DNA of 64,000 nucleotides from Solidesulfovibrio fructosivorans JJ] (lineage in GTDB: Bacteria > Desulfobacterota > Desulfovibrionia > Desulfovibrionales > Desulfovibrionaceae), in assembly GCF_000179555.1 (NCBI RefSeq), contig NZ_AECZ01000007.1, forward strand, positions 62,001-126,000, given 5' to 3'. How positions within the stretch are numbered: the stretch's first letter is position 1; each line of letters begins with the position of its first letter. Below are positions 49,430-58,500 of this stretch, piece after piece. The notes under the pieces are model-generated. The model did not search any database, was not told the DNA's origin, and was given only the letters and a program-made list of their open reading frames with translations. A program made the position numbers and the translations under genes.

Positions 49430-51408
49430 AAGCGGCCGGGGCGATCCGCGCGCGGGCGGTGGTCCTGGGACTTGCCCTGGGCCTTGTCGTATGCGCCGTC
49501 ACGCCGCTCAATAACCTCTATTACGGGGCCACGCCCCTTGGCGGCGGCCATTTCCCCCTGGCCCCGTTTTTCGTGCTGGCCTGGCTCACCGTGCTGGCGG
49601 CTGCCCTTGGCCGGCTTTTTCGCGGCAAGGCCGTGCTCACCGGCACGGACCTCATGATCGTGTGGATGCTCATGGTCGTGGTTTCGGGGGTGGCCCATAC
49701 CGGCCTTGCCCGCACGTTTTTCATCAACCTGACCGCGCCGCTCCATTTCGCCTCGGCCGGCAACCAGTGGAACACGGTGCTGCGGCCGCTTCTGCCCGCC
49801 GGCTGGTATCCGGGCGACGACAAGGCCGTGGAGACGCTCTACAACGGTCTGGCCGGCGGCTACACCATGAGCTGGACCCAGGTGCTGGCCGCCATTCCCT
49901 GGAAGGCCTGGATCGGGCCCCTTGCCACCTGGGGCGTTTTCATCGGGCTGTGCTTTTTCGTGATGCTGTGTCTGGCCAACCTCTTTTCCCGGCAGTGGAT
50001 TTCCAACGAGCGCATGAATTTTCCGCTGCTGCGCGTGCCCGAGGCCCTGACCGGGGCCGTGGACTCCGGTGGGCTGGCCGCCTTTTTGACCGACCGTTTC
50101 CTGCTGGCCGGGCTCCTTGTAAGCGTCCTTTTGCACACCATAAACGGCATCGGCTTTTACGATCCCTCGGTGCCCCAGATTCCGACGCTGATCCTGGCCG
50201 GGCCGTATTTCCCCAAAACCGGGCTTTTTTCCGGCTTCACCAAGCTCAAAATATACTTCTACCCGGCCTTTATCGGCTTCGCCTACCTGACCGCCCGCCA
50301 GATTTCCCTGAGTTTCTGGGTGTTTTTCCTGCTTGGCGGGCTTTTTTACGGCTTTCTCGACGTGATCGGCCAGCAGGTGCCGGCGGCGGCCCTTGGCGTC
50401 ACCTTCGGCCCGACCCTGACCATGCCCGAGGAAACCCAGATGATCGGGGCGTACGGCGTCTTTTTCCTCTTTCTCCTGTGGCTTGGGCGGGAGCATTTGT
50501 GGCTCACGGCCAAAAACGCGCTGCGTTTCCGTTTTGGCGGCACGGACGCGGCCGAATGGGTGGGCGCGCCGCTTTCCTTGTGGGGCCTTTTCCTCGGCGG
50601 CGGGGCGCTCGTGGCCTGGAGCGTGTCCTTCGGGATGCCGCTTGGCCAGGCGGTGCTTCTTTTCGGGGCCTTTTTCATGGTCATGCTGGTGGCCAGCCGC
50701 ATCATCTGCCAGGGCGGCATCGCCTATTTCACCTTGACCGCCGCACCGACCGACGGGCTGCTGGCTTTTTGCGGTTCCGGGATTTTCAGCCGTATGGGGC
50801 TGCTCATGGCCGCGGTCATGCAGAAGGTGCTGTTCGTCGACCTGCGCGAGTCGCTTCTGCCGTCGCTTTTCCACGCGGCCAAGGTGGGGGAGGGTAGGCG
50901 GCCCAAGTATCTCTACCTGGCCGGCATTGTTGTGGCCCTGGCCCTGGCCGTCGGCATATCGTTTGCCGCCATGCTGGCCGTGTGCCACAAATACGGGCTT
51001 CGCGACCTGCAGGTGGACTGGGAGACTCAGACCGTGACCACGGTCTATGAAAACGTGCAGCGCCTGCTCGAGGCCCCGGCCGGGCCCAACGCCACCACCA
51101 TCGGCTTTACGCTCATGGGCGCGGCGGTGATGTTCGCCCTGGTCGTCGCTTATCAGCGCTTCTACTGGTGGCCGATCCATCCCATCGGCTACCTGACCAT
51201 GTATTCCTCGGCCATGCGCATCATGTGGTTTTCCTTTTTCCTGGGCTGGCTGTGCAACCACCTGACGCTTCGCTACGGCGGCATCGCGCTCATGAAGCGG
51301 GTGCGGCTGCTTTTTATCGGCTTGATATTGGGCGATTTTCTGATGGGCGGCATCTTCGCCATCATCGGGTTATGGACGGGGCAGAGCTACCTCGTGTTGC
51401 CGAATTAG
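49426..51408 (+). CDS. Large polytopic membrane protein, DUF6785/OPT-like (first of pair)
   Basis: A 660-residue protein starting in the stop of the M28-FtsX gene (ATGA). About 14 membrane segments; conserved-looking stretches LNNLYYGATPLGGGHFPLAP, SGVAHTGLARTFFINLTAP and RQWISNERMNFPLLRVPEAL. The style matches the DUF6785-type relatives of oligopeptide transporters that are often encoded in pairs. The cytosolic loop NERMNFPLLRVPEAL is shared in plan with the second gene (DVEKLPFPMAPVGAL). It may move peptides or lipids across the inner membrane in concert with the ABC part, but that is inference from gene order. Confidence 0.65.
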   Translation: MKAAGAIRARAVVLGLALGLVVCAVTPLNNLYYGATPLGGGHFPLAPFFVLAWLTVLAAALGRLFRGKAVLTGTDLMIVWMLMVVVSGVAHTGLARTFFINLTAPLHFASAGNQWNTVLRPLLPAGWYPGDDKAVETLYNGLAGGYTMSWTQVLAAIPWKAWIGPLATWGVFIGLCFFVMLCLANLFSRQWISNERMNFPLLRVPEALTGAVDSGGLAAFLTDRFLLAGLLVSVLLHTINGIGFYDPSVPQIPTLILAGPYFPKTGLFSGFTKLKIYFYPAFIGFAYLTARQISLSFWVFFLLGGLFYGFLDVIGQQVPAAALGVTFGPTLTMPEETQMIGAYGVFFLFLLWLGREHLWLTAKNALRFRFGGTDAAEWVGAPLSLWGLFLGGGALVAWSVSFGMPLGQAVLLFGAFFMVMLVASRIICQGGIAYFTLTAAPTDGLLAFCGSGIFSRMGLLMAAVMQKVLFVDLRESLLPSLFHAAKVGEGRRPKYLYLAGIVVALALAVGISFAAMLAVCHKYGLRDLQVDWETQTVTTVYENVQRLLEAPAGPNATTIGFTLMGAAVMFALVVAYQRFYWWPIHPIGYLTMYSSAMRIMWFSFFLGWLCNHLTLRYGGIALMKRVRLLFIGLILGDFLMGGIFAIIGLWTGQSYLVLPN

Positions 51409-51417
51409 GACACACCG

Positions 51418-53376
51418 ATGTACGACGATAAGGAACTGGCCGAATATAGGGACCTGCTCCCGACCCCGACGCACTTTGAAGAGGGCTTCGACTGGAAGAC
51501 CATTGTCGGGGCGGTCTTTATCGGCTTCCTCATGATGCCGGGCAGCATGTATTTGCAGCTCGTCATCGGCACCGGCATCGGTCCGGCCGCGCGCTGGGTC
51601 ACCATCATCCTCTTCGCCGAGATCGCCAAGCGCGCCTATACCGAACTCAAGCAGCAGGAGATTTTCCTGCTTTATTACATGGCCGGCGCGGCCATGGCCT
51701 CGCCTTTCCACGGTCTGCTCTGGAACCAGTACCTGGTCCAATCCGATGCGGCCAAGATGCTGGGCCTGACCGACCTCATCCCGGCCTGGGTGGCTCCGTC
51801 CCCGGATTCGCCGTCGCTGGCCGCGCGCACCTTTTTCCACCGCGACTGGCTGGTGCCCATATTGCTTCTGGTCGGTTCGCAGATCATCCAGCGCATCGAC
51901 CACTTCGGCCTGGGCTATGCGCTCTACCGCATCACCTCCGACGTCGAAAAACTGCCGTTTCCCATGGCCCCGGTCGGCGCGCTCGGCACCATGGCCCTGG
52001 CCGAATCCACCGAGGACCGCAAGACGGGCTGGAAGTGGCGCGTCTTTTCCATAGGCGGCATGATCGGTTTGGCTTTCGGCGCGGTCTACGTGCTGTTCCC
52101 GGTCGCCTCGGGGCTTGTTTTCACCGAACCTGTGCGCCTGATCCCCATTCCCTGGGCCGATTTCACCCGCAACACCGAGCAGTGGCTGCCGGCTGTGGCC
52201 ACGGGCATACAGTTCGATCTGGGGCTGGTCTTTACCGGCATGGTGCTGCCGTTCTGGGCTGTCATCGGCGGCTTGGTCGGTCTGCTCATCACCTTCGTCG
52301 CCAACCCCATCCTCTACCACCACGGAGTGCTGCACCGTTGGCGGGAGGGCATGGGCACGGTGGAGACGGTCTTCGCCAACAACTTCGATTTCTACATGTC
52401 GTTCGGCATCGGGCTTGGCCTTGCCATCGGCGTCATCGGCGTGTGGCAGGTGGCGAAGTCCTTGCGCAAGGGCGGCGTCGGCGGCGCGGCCTACAAGGCC
52501 CTTTTTTCCACCAACAAGGCGCGCGGAGACATCAATTTCTGGGTTTCCGTCGGCATCTACGTCTTCTCGACCCTGTCCTACATTGGCATGTGCCTCTTTC
52601 TGGTCCCCCAGTTCCCCTGGCTTTTCTTCGTGCTCTACGGGTTTATTTACACTCCGGTCATCTCCTACATCACCGCCCGCATGGAAGGCGTGGCCGGCCA
52701 GTTCGTGAGCCTGCCGCTGGTGCGCGAGGCCAGCTTCATCGCCGGGGCCCGCTTTTTCGGCTACCACGGTATCGAGATCTGGTACGCGCCCATTCCCATT
52801 CACAACTACGGCAAGGCCACGGTCGATTTCCGCGAGATCGAACTGACCGGCACCAGCCTTCGCGGCATCATCAAGGCCGAAATCGTGGTCTTTCCCGTGG
52901 TCATGGTGGCAAGCCTGCTCTTTTCGCAGTTCATCTGGCAGCTTGCGCCGATCCCTTCGGCAAGCTACCCCTACGCCCAGCAATTGTGGCATCTCCAGGC
53001 GCTCAACACCCTGCTCATGCAGACTTCGACCCTGGAGGGCAATTCGCTTTTTTTCCAGGCTTTAAACGGCTGGTACGTGACCGCCGGGCTTGGGCTCGGG
53101 CTCGTCACGTACCTGCTGCTCATGATCTTCGGGTTGCCGGTGCTGCTCATCTACGGCATCGTGCGGGGCCTGGGGCAAAGCGTGCCCCATGGGCTCATTC
53201 TCGAAGTCGTGGGCGCGCTGCTCGGACGCTATTATTTTCTCAAGCGTTACGGGAAGAAATGGCGGCAGTACGCGCCGGTGCTTCTGGCGGGTTTTTCCTG
53301 CGGCATGGGGTTGATGGGCATGTTCGCCATGGGCGCGACCCTTATTCTCAAGTCGCTCGGCAAGCTGGCCTACTGA
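51418..53376 (+). CDS. Large polytopic membrane protein, OPT-like (second of pair)
   Basis: A 652-residue protein with a short cytosolic N-terminus (YRDLLPTPTHFEEGFDWKT) and about 14-15 membrane segments. Stretches such as SDVEKLPFPMAPVGALGTMA and VSLPLVREASFIAGARFFGY-like loops recall oligopeptide-transporter (OPT) family proteins. It begins nine bases after the first member, so the two are probably a heterodimer. It has no ATPase or peptidase motif of its own. Confidence 0.65.
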   Translation: MYDDKELAEYRDLLPTPTHFEEGFDWKTIVGAVFIGFLMMPGSMYLQLVIGTGIGPAARWVTIILFAEIAKRAYTELKQQEIFLLYYMAGAAMASPFHGLLWNQYLVQSDAAKMLGLTDLIPAWVAPSPDSPSLAARTFFHRDWLVPILLLVGSQIIQRIDHFGLGYALYRITSDVEKLPFPMAPVGALGTMALAESTEDRKTGWKWRVFSIGGMIGLAFGAVYVLFPVASGLVFTEPVRLIPIPWADFTRNTEQWLPAVATGIQFDLGLVFTGMVLPFWAVIGGLVGLLITFVANPILYHHGVLHRWREGMGTVETVFANNFDFYMSFGIGLGLAIGVIGVWQVAKSLRKGGVGGAAYKALFSTNKARGDINFWVSVGIYVFSTLSYIGMCLFLVPQFPWLFFVLYGFIYTPVISYITARMEGVAGQFVSLPLVREASFIAGARFFGYHGIEIWYAPIPIHNYGKATVDFREIELTGTSLRGIIKAEIVVFPVVMVASLLFSQFIWQLAPIPSASYPYAQQLWHLQALNTLLMQTSTLEGNSLFFQALNGWYVTAGLGLGLVTYLLLMIFGLPVLLIYGIVRGLGQSVPHGLILEVVGALLGRYYFLKRYGKKWRQYAPVLLAGFSCGMGLMGMFAMGATLILKSLGKLAY

Positions 53377-53397
53377 CGGCCGCTCGGGGGGGAGACG

Positions 53398-54807
53398 GTG
53401 GAGTCCGACGTCACCATCCTTATCAGTTTGCTCCAAAGCGTCAGCGTCATCATGGTCCTGGCCTATGTGCTGACCAGGACCAGGCTTTTCGCCGCCGTGC
53501 TCGATGGCCGTCCGAAATGGCGCGACCTTCTCATGGTCATTGTCGTTTTCGGCCTTTTTTCCATCTACGGCACGCTTTCGGGCATCCCCTTGCTCGGTTC
53601 GGTCATCAATATCCGCGATCTCGGGCCGGCTCTGGCCGGACTTCTCGCCGGCCCCCTGGCCGGGCTCGGGGCCGGAATCATCGGCGGGGCCCATCGCTTC
53701 ACCCTGGGCGGTCCCACCTGCTACGGCTGTACGCTCTCCACCGTGGTGGCCGGGTTCGTCGGTGGTCTGGTCCACCTGCGCCTGCACGGCAAACTGCCCA
53801 CCACCGGCCAGGCCGTGGTCCTGGCCCTGGCCATCGAGGGCTTCCACATGCTGGCCGGACTGGTCCTTGGCCAGCCCTATGACACGGCCATGATCGTGGT
53901 GCGCGCGGCCACCATCCCCATGCTCGTGTCCAATGCCGCCGGCATGGCGGTTTTCGTGTACATCGTGCGCAACGAGCTCGAAGCCCGCGACACCCGCCGC
54001 ATCAAAGAGGCCATCGAGGGCGAGTTGCGCGTGGCCCGGGACATCCAAATGGGCATCGTGCCCCGGATCTTCCCGGCTTTTCCCGAGCGCCCGGAACTCG
54101 AACTTTTTGCCGTGCTCGATTCGGCCAAGGAAGTCGGGGGCGATTTCTACGATTATTATGCCCTGGACGAGAACCATATTTTCCTGGTCATCGGCGATGT
54201 CTCGGGCAAGGGCGTGCCGGCTTCGCTGGTCATGGCCGTCACCATGACGCTTTTCAAGGCCTATGCCCGCCCCGAGCGCGACCCGGCGGAAGTGGCGGCC
54301 AAGGTCAACGACAAACTGGCCGCCGGCAACGATTCCGGGCTGTTCGTCACCGCCTTTTGCGCCGTGCTCGATGTGCGCACGGGCGAGGTGCGCTACGCCA
54401 ATGCCGGGCATAATCCGCCGCTTGTCCTTCGCGACAGGGGGCTGGCGGACAGGGTGGGGTTTCTGCCCCGGGGCGGGGGGCTGGTGCTCGGGGCCATGCC
54501 GGGCTATCGCTACCGCACCGGCGCGCTGAGCCTGGATCCGGGGGATTCCCTCGTGCTCTACACCGACGGCGTGACCGAGGCCATGGACGTGTCGGACGCG
54601 CTTTTCGGGGAGGAGCGGCTGCTTCGGGCCTGCCGGTTCGAGCGCCACCGCGGCCCGAAATACGTGGTGGAGGCGCTGCTTGCCGCGTTGCGGGCGTTTG
54701 TCGGAACCGCGCCCCAATCCGACGACATCACTGTTTTGACCGTGCGGTATATGGGGGCCCCGAAGCCGCATGTCACCCTTGACGTTGACGGCGGGTCTGG
54801 AATATAA
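53398..54807 (+). CDS. 5TM-LYT sensor with PP2C/SpoIIE phosphatase domain
   Basis: A 469-residue protein from a GTG at 53398. Residues about 5-195 form a 5TM receptor of the LYT type (INIRDLGPALAGLLAGPLAG, GGAHRFTLGGPTCYGCTLST). After a short helical linker (about 196-220) comes a SpoIIE/RsbU-type phosphatase (about 235-455) with FYDYYALDENHIFLVIGDVS, VNDKLAAG, YANAGHNPPLVLRD and the DDITVLTVRY end; the metal-binding Asp residues are present. It should dephosphorylate an anti-sigma-factor antagonist or similar Ser/Thr-phosphoprotein; no such partner is encoded nearby. It is the last gene of the block. Confidence 0.85.
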   Translation: MESDVTILISLLQSVSVIMVLAYVLTRTRLFAAVLDGRPKWRDLLMVIVVFGLFSIYGTLSGIPLLGSVINIRDLGPALAGLLAGPLAGLGAGIIGGAHRFTLGGPTCYGCTLSTVVAGFVGGLVHLRLHGKLPTTGQAVVLALAIEGFHMLAGLVLGQPYDTAMIVVRAATIPMLVSNAAGMAVFVYIVRNELEARDTRRIKEAIEGELRVARDIQMGIVPRIFPAFPERPELELFAVLDSAKEVGGDFYDYYALDENHIFLVIGDVSGKGVPASLVMAVTMTLFKAYARPERDPAEVAAKVNDKLAAGNDSGLFVTAFCAVLDVRTGEVRYANAGHNPPLVLRDRGLADRVGFLPRGGGLVLGAMPGYRYRTGALSLDPGDSLVLYTDGVTEAMDVSDALFGEERLLRACRFERHRGPKYVVEALLAALRAFVGTAPQSDDITVLTVRYMGAPKPHVTLDVDGGSGI

Positions 54808-54808
54808 A
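54779..54808 (+). promoter_or_regulatory. Sigma-70-type promoter, probably for rpoZ-dnaJ
   Basis: TTGACG (54779-54784), 18 bases, TATAAA (54803-54808), overlapping the end of the phosphatase gene. A second, weaker candidate starts at TTGACT around 54868. Both read toward rpoZ. Confidence 0.5.
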
Positions 54809-54948
54809 CTTCGGTTTCGCGTTGGTTGTTTGGGTTGGGCGCACAACTTCGGCCGGGCCCTTCCCCTTGACTGGGCGTGAATACGTCTTACCAAGGGACA
54901 GTCCGCGCCGGGAAGGCGACGTTTTGACCAACGCGCAAGGAGAACCGC

Positions 54949-55173
54949 ATGGCGCGCATTACCGTCGAAGATTGTCTGGAAAAGATCAACAACCGCTTTC
55001 TCATCGTGCAGATGGCCATCAAACGCGTCCATCAGTACCGGGAAGGCTACGATCCGCTGGTCGAGTGCAAAAACAAGGAAATCGTCACCGCCCTTCGGGA
55101 AATCGCCGCCGGCGAAGTGTTGCCGGCCGAACCCATCCACGAAGCGGGCGTGACGCTGCCCGAAAACGAATAG
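54949..55173 (+). CDS. rpoZ: RNA polymerase omega subunit
   Basis: A 74-residue omega subunit: [20 protein letters not shown], then the [20 protein letters not shown] helix, closely typical of RpoZ. It binds the beta-prime C-terminus and helps RNA polymerase assembly. CAAGGAGAACCGC ahead of the ATG is a strong ribosome-binding site. dnaJ follows nine bases after its stop, so they are likely co-transcribed. Confidence 0.92.
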   Translation: MARITVEDCLEKINNRFLIVQMAIKRVHQYREGYDPLVECKNKEIVTALREIAAGEVLPAEPIHEAGVTLPENE

Positions 55174-55182
55174 CTGGAAACG

Positions 55183-56295
55183 ATGCCCCGGGATTACTAC
55201 GAAGTGCTCGGCGTCGGGCGCGACGCCGATGATGAGACCATCAAGAAGGCCTATCGCCAGATGGCCTTCAAGTTCCACCCCGACCGCAACCCGGACGATC
55301 CCGAAGCCGAGTCCAAGTTCAAGGAAGCGGCCGAGGCCTACGAGGTGTTGCGCAACGCCGAGACCAGGGCCCGCTACGACCGCTTCGGCCACGAAGGACT
55401 CGGCGGCAACGGGTTTGGCGGCTTCGGCTCGACCGACGATGTCTTCAGCGCCTTTTCCGACATCTTCGGCGAGTTCTTCGGGTTCGGCGGGGGGCGCTCT
55501 TCGCGCGGACCCAGGCCCCAGGCCGGCAACGACCTGCGCTACGACTTGACCGTGACCTTCCGCGACGCGGCCAAGGGCACCGAGGTCACCCTCAAGATCC
55601 CCAAGAACGTCGAATGCCAAGCCTGCCACGGCAGCGGGGCCGAACCCGGCACCTCGGCCGAGACCTGCAAGCAGTGCGGCGGCACGGGGCAAGTCGTCCA
55701 GAGCCAGGGCTTTTTCCGCATCGCCGTGACCTGTCCGATCTGCCGGGGCGAGGGCAAGGTGATCACCTCGCCGTGCCGGGAGTGCAAGGGCAAGGGCTAT
55801 ACCCGCGAGGTGCGTGAGCTGAAGGTTCGCGTGCCGGCGGGCGTGGACGACGGCAGCCGGCTGCGCCTTCGTGGCGAGGGCGAGCTGGGCATGCACGGCG
55901 GGCCTCCGGGCGATCTCTACGTCATCCTGCATGTCGAGGCCGACAAGGTCTTCGAGCGCGACGGCCAGAATCTGCTCCTGCGCACCGAGATCAGCTTCGT
56001 CCAGGCCGCGCTCGGCCACAAGATCGAAGTGCCGACCCTCGACGGCAACGAGACCATGGACATCCCCAGGGGCACCCAGAGCGGCGAGGTCTTTTCCCTG
56101 CGCGGGCTGGGACTGCCCGTGCCCGGCACCAGCCGCAAGGGCGACCTGCTCGTCGAGGTGACCGTCGTTACCCCGAAGAGCCTGACCAAGAAGCAGGAAG
56201 AACTTTTGCGCGAATTCGAGAAGCTCGACGAGCAAAAGCCTATGAAAAAGGTCAAGGATTTCTTCAAAAAGGCCAAGGAGGCCATGGGGAACTAA
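55183..56295 (+). CDS. dnaJ: Chaperone DnaJ
   Basis: A 370-residue type I J-protein. It has a J domain (about 1-70) with the HPD motif in [11 protein letters not shown], a Gly/Phe-rich stretch (about 70-115), four zinc-finger repeats ([32 protein letters not shown]; about 145-210) and the C-terminal substrate-binding and dimer domains ending in [14 protein letters not shown]. It stimulates DnaK ATPase. dnaK and grpE are not in the window; here it is linked with rpoZ and a TPR protein. Confidence 0.95.
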   Translation: MPRDYYEVLGVGRDADDETIKKAYRQMAFKFHPDRNPDDPEAESKFKEAAEAYEVLRNAETRARYDRFGHEGLGGNGFGGFGSTDDVFSAFSDIFGEFFGFGGGRSSRGPRPQAGNDLRYDLTVTFRDAAKGTEVTLKIPKNVECQACHGSGAEPGTSAETCKQCGGTGQVVQSQGFFRIAVTCPICRGEGKVITSPCRECKGKGYTREVRELKVRVPAGVDDGSRLRLRGEGELGMHGGPPGDLYVILHVEADKVFERDGQNLLLRTEISFVQAALGHKIEVPTLDGNETMDIPRGTQSGEVFSLRGLGLPVPGTSRKGDLLVEVTVVTPKSLTKKQEELLREFEKLDEQKPMKKVKDFFKKAKEAMGN

Positions 56296-56298
56296 GCG

Positions 56299-56727
56299 AT
56301 GGGACGATTTCTTTCCCGGTTTTCGCCGCTGGCGCTCATCGGTGCCTTGCTTTTGGGCGGGACGGCTCTGGCCGGCCCCACCGAGGACTACCGGGACGGC
56401 GTGTCCGCGGCCCGGGCCGGGCATATGGACGAGGCCATCGCGGCATTCAGCCATGTCATCGACGCCGATGCTTCGGGCCAGTCCGTGGATACGAAAAACC
56501 TGGCCAGTGTCTACAACCTGCGCGGCATGTGCCACGAGGCCAAAAACGAAACCGATCAGGCCCTGGCCGATTACTCCAAGGCCATCGAGATCGACCCCAA
56601 GATGGCCGAAGCCTACGGCAACCGGGCCATGCTTTACGCCAAGCTCGGCGACAAGGAAAAGGCCAAGGCGGACGCCACGGCGGCCAAACGCATCGACTAC
56701 AAAGTCAAGGTGCCCAAGTTCGACTAG
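56299..56727 (+). CDS. Exported TPR-repeat protein
   Basis: A 142-residue protein with a signal peptide (about 1-25, cleaved after TALA) and three TPR units (about 29-135): DGVSAARAGHMDEAIAAFSH, LASVYNLRGMCHEAKNETDQ and AYGNRAMLYAKLGDKEKAKA. It ends in a basic tail. It is probably a periplasmic protein-protein interaction module. It starts three bases after the dnaJ stop, so it is in the same transcript. Confidence 0.85.
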   Translation: MGRFLSRFSPLALIGALLLGGTALAGPTEDYRDGVSAARAGHMDEAIAAFSHVIDADASGQSVDTKNLASVYNLRGMCHEAKNETDQALADYSKAIEIDPKMAEAYGNRAMLYAKLGDKEKAKADATAAKRIDYKVKVPKFD

Positions 56728-56800
56728 TGCCGTGCCACGTTGAAAATACCCCGGTTTTTTCAACGAAAACATTTTTTCGAGGATATGAGCAGGCTTGCCC

Positions 56801-57313
56801 ATGACTGAAGGCTTCACCCATATCGACGCCGAAGGCCGCACCCGCATGGTGGATGTCGGGGCCAAGTCCAAGACCCGTCGCTTGGCCATCGCCGGCGGCG
56901 AGGTTCGCCTTTCCCCAAAAACCATGCATCTGCTTTCCGACGCCGCCCTGCCCAAGGGCGACGCCCTGGCCACGGCCAAGATCGCCGGCATCCTGGCCGC
57001 CAAGCGTACCGCCGACCTCATCCCCCTGTGCCATCCGCTGCCCCTGGCCTTTGCCGACGTCCGCTTTACCGTGGACGCAGCCGCCTGCATCGTGCGCATC
57101 GAAGCCGAAGCCTCCACCACGGCCGAAACAGGCGTGGAAATGGAAGCGCTGACCGCCGCGTCCGTGGCGGCGCTGACCATCTACGACATGTGCAAGGCCG
57201 TGCAGAAGGACATCGTGCTCGGCGAAATCAAGCTGCTTTTCAAATCCGGCGGCAAGTCCGGGACCTACGTCTCGCCCGACTGGCCCGCCGGCCGTCCGTA
57301 TCCCGTCGACTGA
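56801..57313 (+). CDS. moaC: Cyclic pyranopterin monophosphate synthase MoaC
   Basis: A 170-residue MoaC. Key stretches are intact: [15 protein letters not shown] (metal/substrate His), [20 protein letters not shown] (catalytic Asp region) and [15 protein letters not shown] (basic substrate-binding loop). The ATG at 56801 is preferred to a TTG two codons earlier. It converts the MoaA product to cPMP in molybdenum cofactor synthesis. No other moa gene is adjacent. Moco would serve formate dehydrogenase and related enzymes in such an organism. Confidence 0.92.
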   Translation: MTEGFTHIDAEGRTRMVDVGAKSKTRRLAIAGGEVRLSPKTMHLLSDAALPKGDALATAKIAGILAAKRTADLIPLCHPLPLAFADVRFTVDAAACIVRIEAEASTTAETGVEMEALTAASVAALTIYDMCKAVQKDIVLGEIKLLFKSGGKSGTYVSPDWPAGRPYPVD

Positions 57314-57320
57314 GTTTGCC

Positions 57321-57450
57321 CCGACGGGGCTCTGCCCCGGGCCCCGGCGGGGAGGCGCTGCCTCCCCTGCACCCCACCGGCAGAGGCTCCGCCTCTGCAC
57401 TCCGCCGGGAGGCCACGGGCCCCCCGGACCCCCCGATTCGGCTTTGGCTG
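57321..57450. repeat. Run of small G+C hairpins after moaC
   Basis: Several adjacent perfect hairpins: GCCCCGACGGGGC (57317-57329 region), GGGGAGGCGCTGCCTCCCC and GCAGAGGCTCCGCCTCTGC, then paired GGCCC/GGGCC stretches. No gene is present between the moaC stop (57313) and hisF (57718). Such G+C stem clusters resemble intergenic palindromic repeats. Confidence 0.6.
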
Positions 57451-57493
57451 GGCGGGGGAAGGGATGGCAGGCGTAGGGCCGGAGAATGGAAGA

Positions 57494-57565
57494 TGGCGGC
57501 GGAATTTGCCTGGGACGGTGCATGTCGCTTCGCGACAAGCTCGTCCCAGGCAAATTCCGCCGCCA
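57494..57565. repeat. Perfect 24-bp inverted repeat with an inner hairpin
   Basis: Arms 57494-57517 and 57542-57565 are exact complements (24 bp, starting TGGCGGCGGAATTTG). The 24-base centre itself holds GTCGC/GCGAC. The whole would fold into one long two-tier stem-loop or cruciform. No T-run follows. Confidence 0.85.
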
Positions 57566-57636
57566 CCACGCCGTCGCCCCTTTGGGGCGAACTTTAAAAG
57601 AAAATTCCCTGCACGTTCGCCTCAAGCCCAAGTCCG

Positions 57637-57703
57637 TGAAAGTTTTTTGGAGGGGTCCAGGGGGACCTTTTTTTCAAAAAAGGTCCCCCTGGCCGCCGGA
57701 GGC
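57637..57703 (-). repeat. 3'-end hairpin repeat after hisF
   Basis: On the minus strand, about 25 bases after the hisF stop, arms CCAGGGGGACCTTTTTT and complement (57657-57692) are followed by GGACCCCTCCAAAAAACTTT and preceded by GCCTCCGGCGG. It has the same plan as the elements at 59150 and 59291 and resembles the first hairpin of the copies at 26654, 28756 and 35874. Probably it terminates hisF transcription. Confidence 0.78.
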
Positions 57704-57717
57704 ATTCCTGACCTCCT

Positions 57718-58497
57718 CTACCAGATTTGCCGGACCTTCACGCCGCGGGCGGCCATGCGGTCCTTGCATTCCTTGATCGTGTATTCGCCGTAGTGGACGA
57801 TGGAGGCGATGAGCGCGGCTGTGGCTTTGCCTTTGGTCACGGCGTCGGCCATGTGGTCGGGATTTCCCGCGCCGCCCGAGGCGATGACCGGGATGGTGAC
57901 GGCCTCGGCGATAAGGCGGGTGAGGTTCAGCTCGTAGCCGGTCTTGGCGCCGTCGGCGTCGATGGAGTTGCAGCAGATTTCGCCGGCGCCGAGGGCTTCC
58001 ACTTTCTTGGCCCATTCGATGGCGTCGAGGCCCATGGGCTTGCGGCCGCCGTGAATGACGATCTCGTAGCCCGAGGGGATTTTTTCGGAGACCGGCACCT
58101 GTTTGACGTCCATGCCGACCACTACGCACTGGGAGCCGAAGGCGGCCGCGCCTTGGCTGATGATGTCGGGGGTTTTGACGGCCGAGGAGTTGACCGAGAC
58201 CTTTTCCGCGCCGGCCAAAAGCACCGCGCGCATGTCTTCCACCGTGGAGATGCCGCCGCCCACGGAGAAGGGAATAAATATCTGGCTGGCCACCTTGTCC
58301 ACGACGTCGAGCATGATGCCCCGGCCTTCGCTCGAGGCCGTGATGTCGTAGAAGACCAGTTCGTCGGCCCCGGCCTCGTAGTAGAGGCGGGCGGTTTCCA
58401 CCGGATCGCCGATGTCCACGTTGCCCTTGAACTTGATGCCCTTGGTGAGCTTGCCGTCGCGCACGTCGAGGCAGGGAATGACGCGTTTGGAAAGCAT
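57718..58497 (-). CDS. hisF: Imidazole glycerol phosphate synthase, cyclase subunit HisF
   Basis: A 259-residue (beta-alpha)8 protein. Catalytic Asp in [15 protein letters not shown] (about 11), the second Asp in the FYDITAS-like strand region (about 50) and Asp near 131 in VVVGMDVK, plus phosphate-binding [13 protein letters not shown]. It closes the imidazole ring of IGP using ammonia from HisH, yielding AICAR as by-product. Its ATG is three bases after the hisH stop, so the two subunits are made together. Confidence 0.95.
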   Translation of the reverse strand: MLSKRVIPCLDVRDGKLTKGIKFKGNVDIGDPVETARLYYEAGADELVFYDITASSEGRGIMLDVVDKVASQIFIPFSVGGGISTVEDMRAVLLAGAEKVSVNSSAVKTPDIISQGAAAFGSQCVVVGMDVKQVPVSEKIPSGYEIVIHGGRKPMGLDAIEWAKKVEALGAGEICCNSIDADGAKTGYELNLTRLIAEAVTIPVIASGGAGNPDHMADAVTKGKATAALIASIVHYGEYTIKECKDRMAARGVKVRQIW

Positions 58498-58500
58498 GGG

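Noticed and set aside
53062-57180. Very long minus-strand open frame of about 1370 codons across the OPT-like, SpoIIE, rpoZ and dnaJ genes
   Set aside because: It runs antisense to well-supported genes; low-complexity His/Gly/Ala-rich sequence is typical of antisense frames in G+C-rich DNA.
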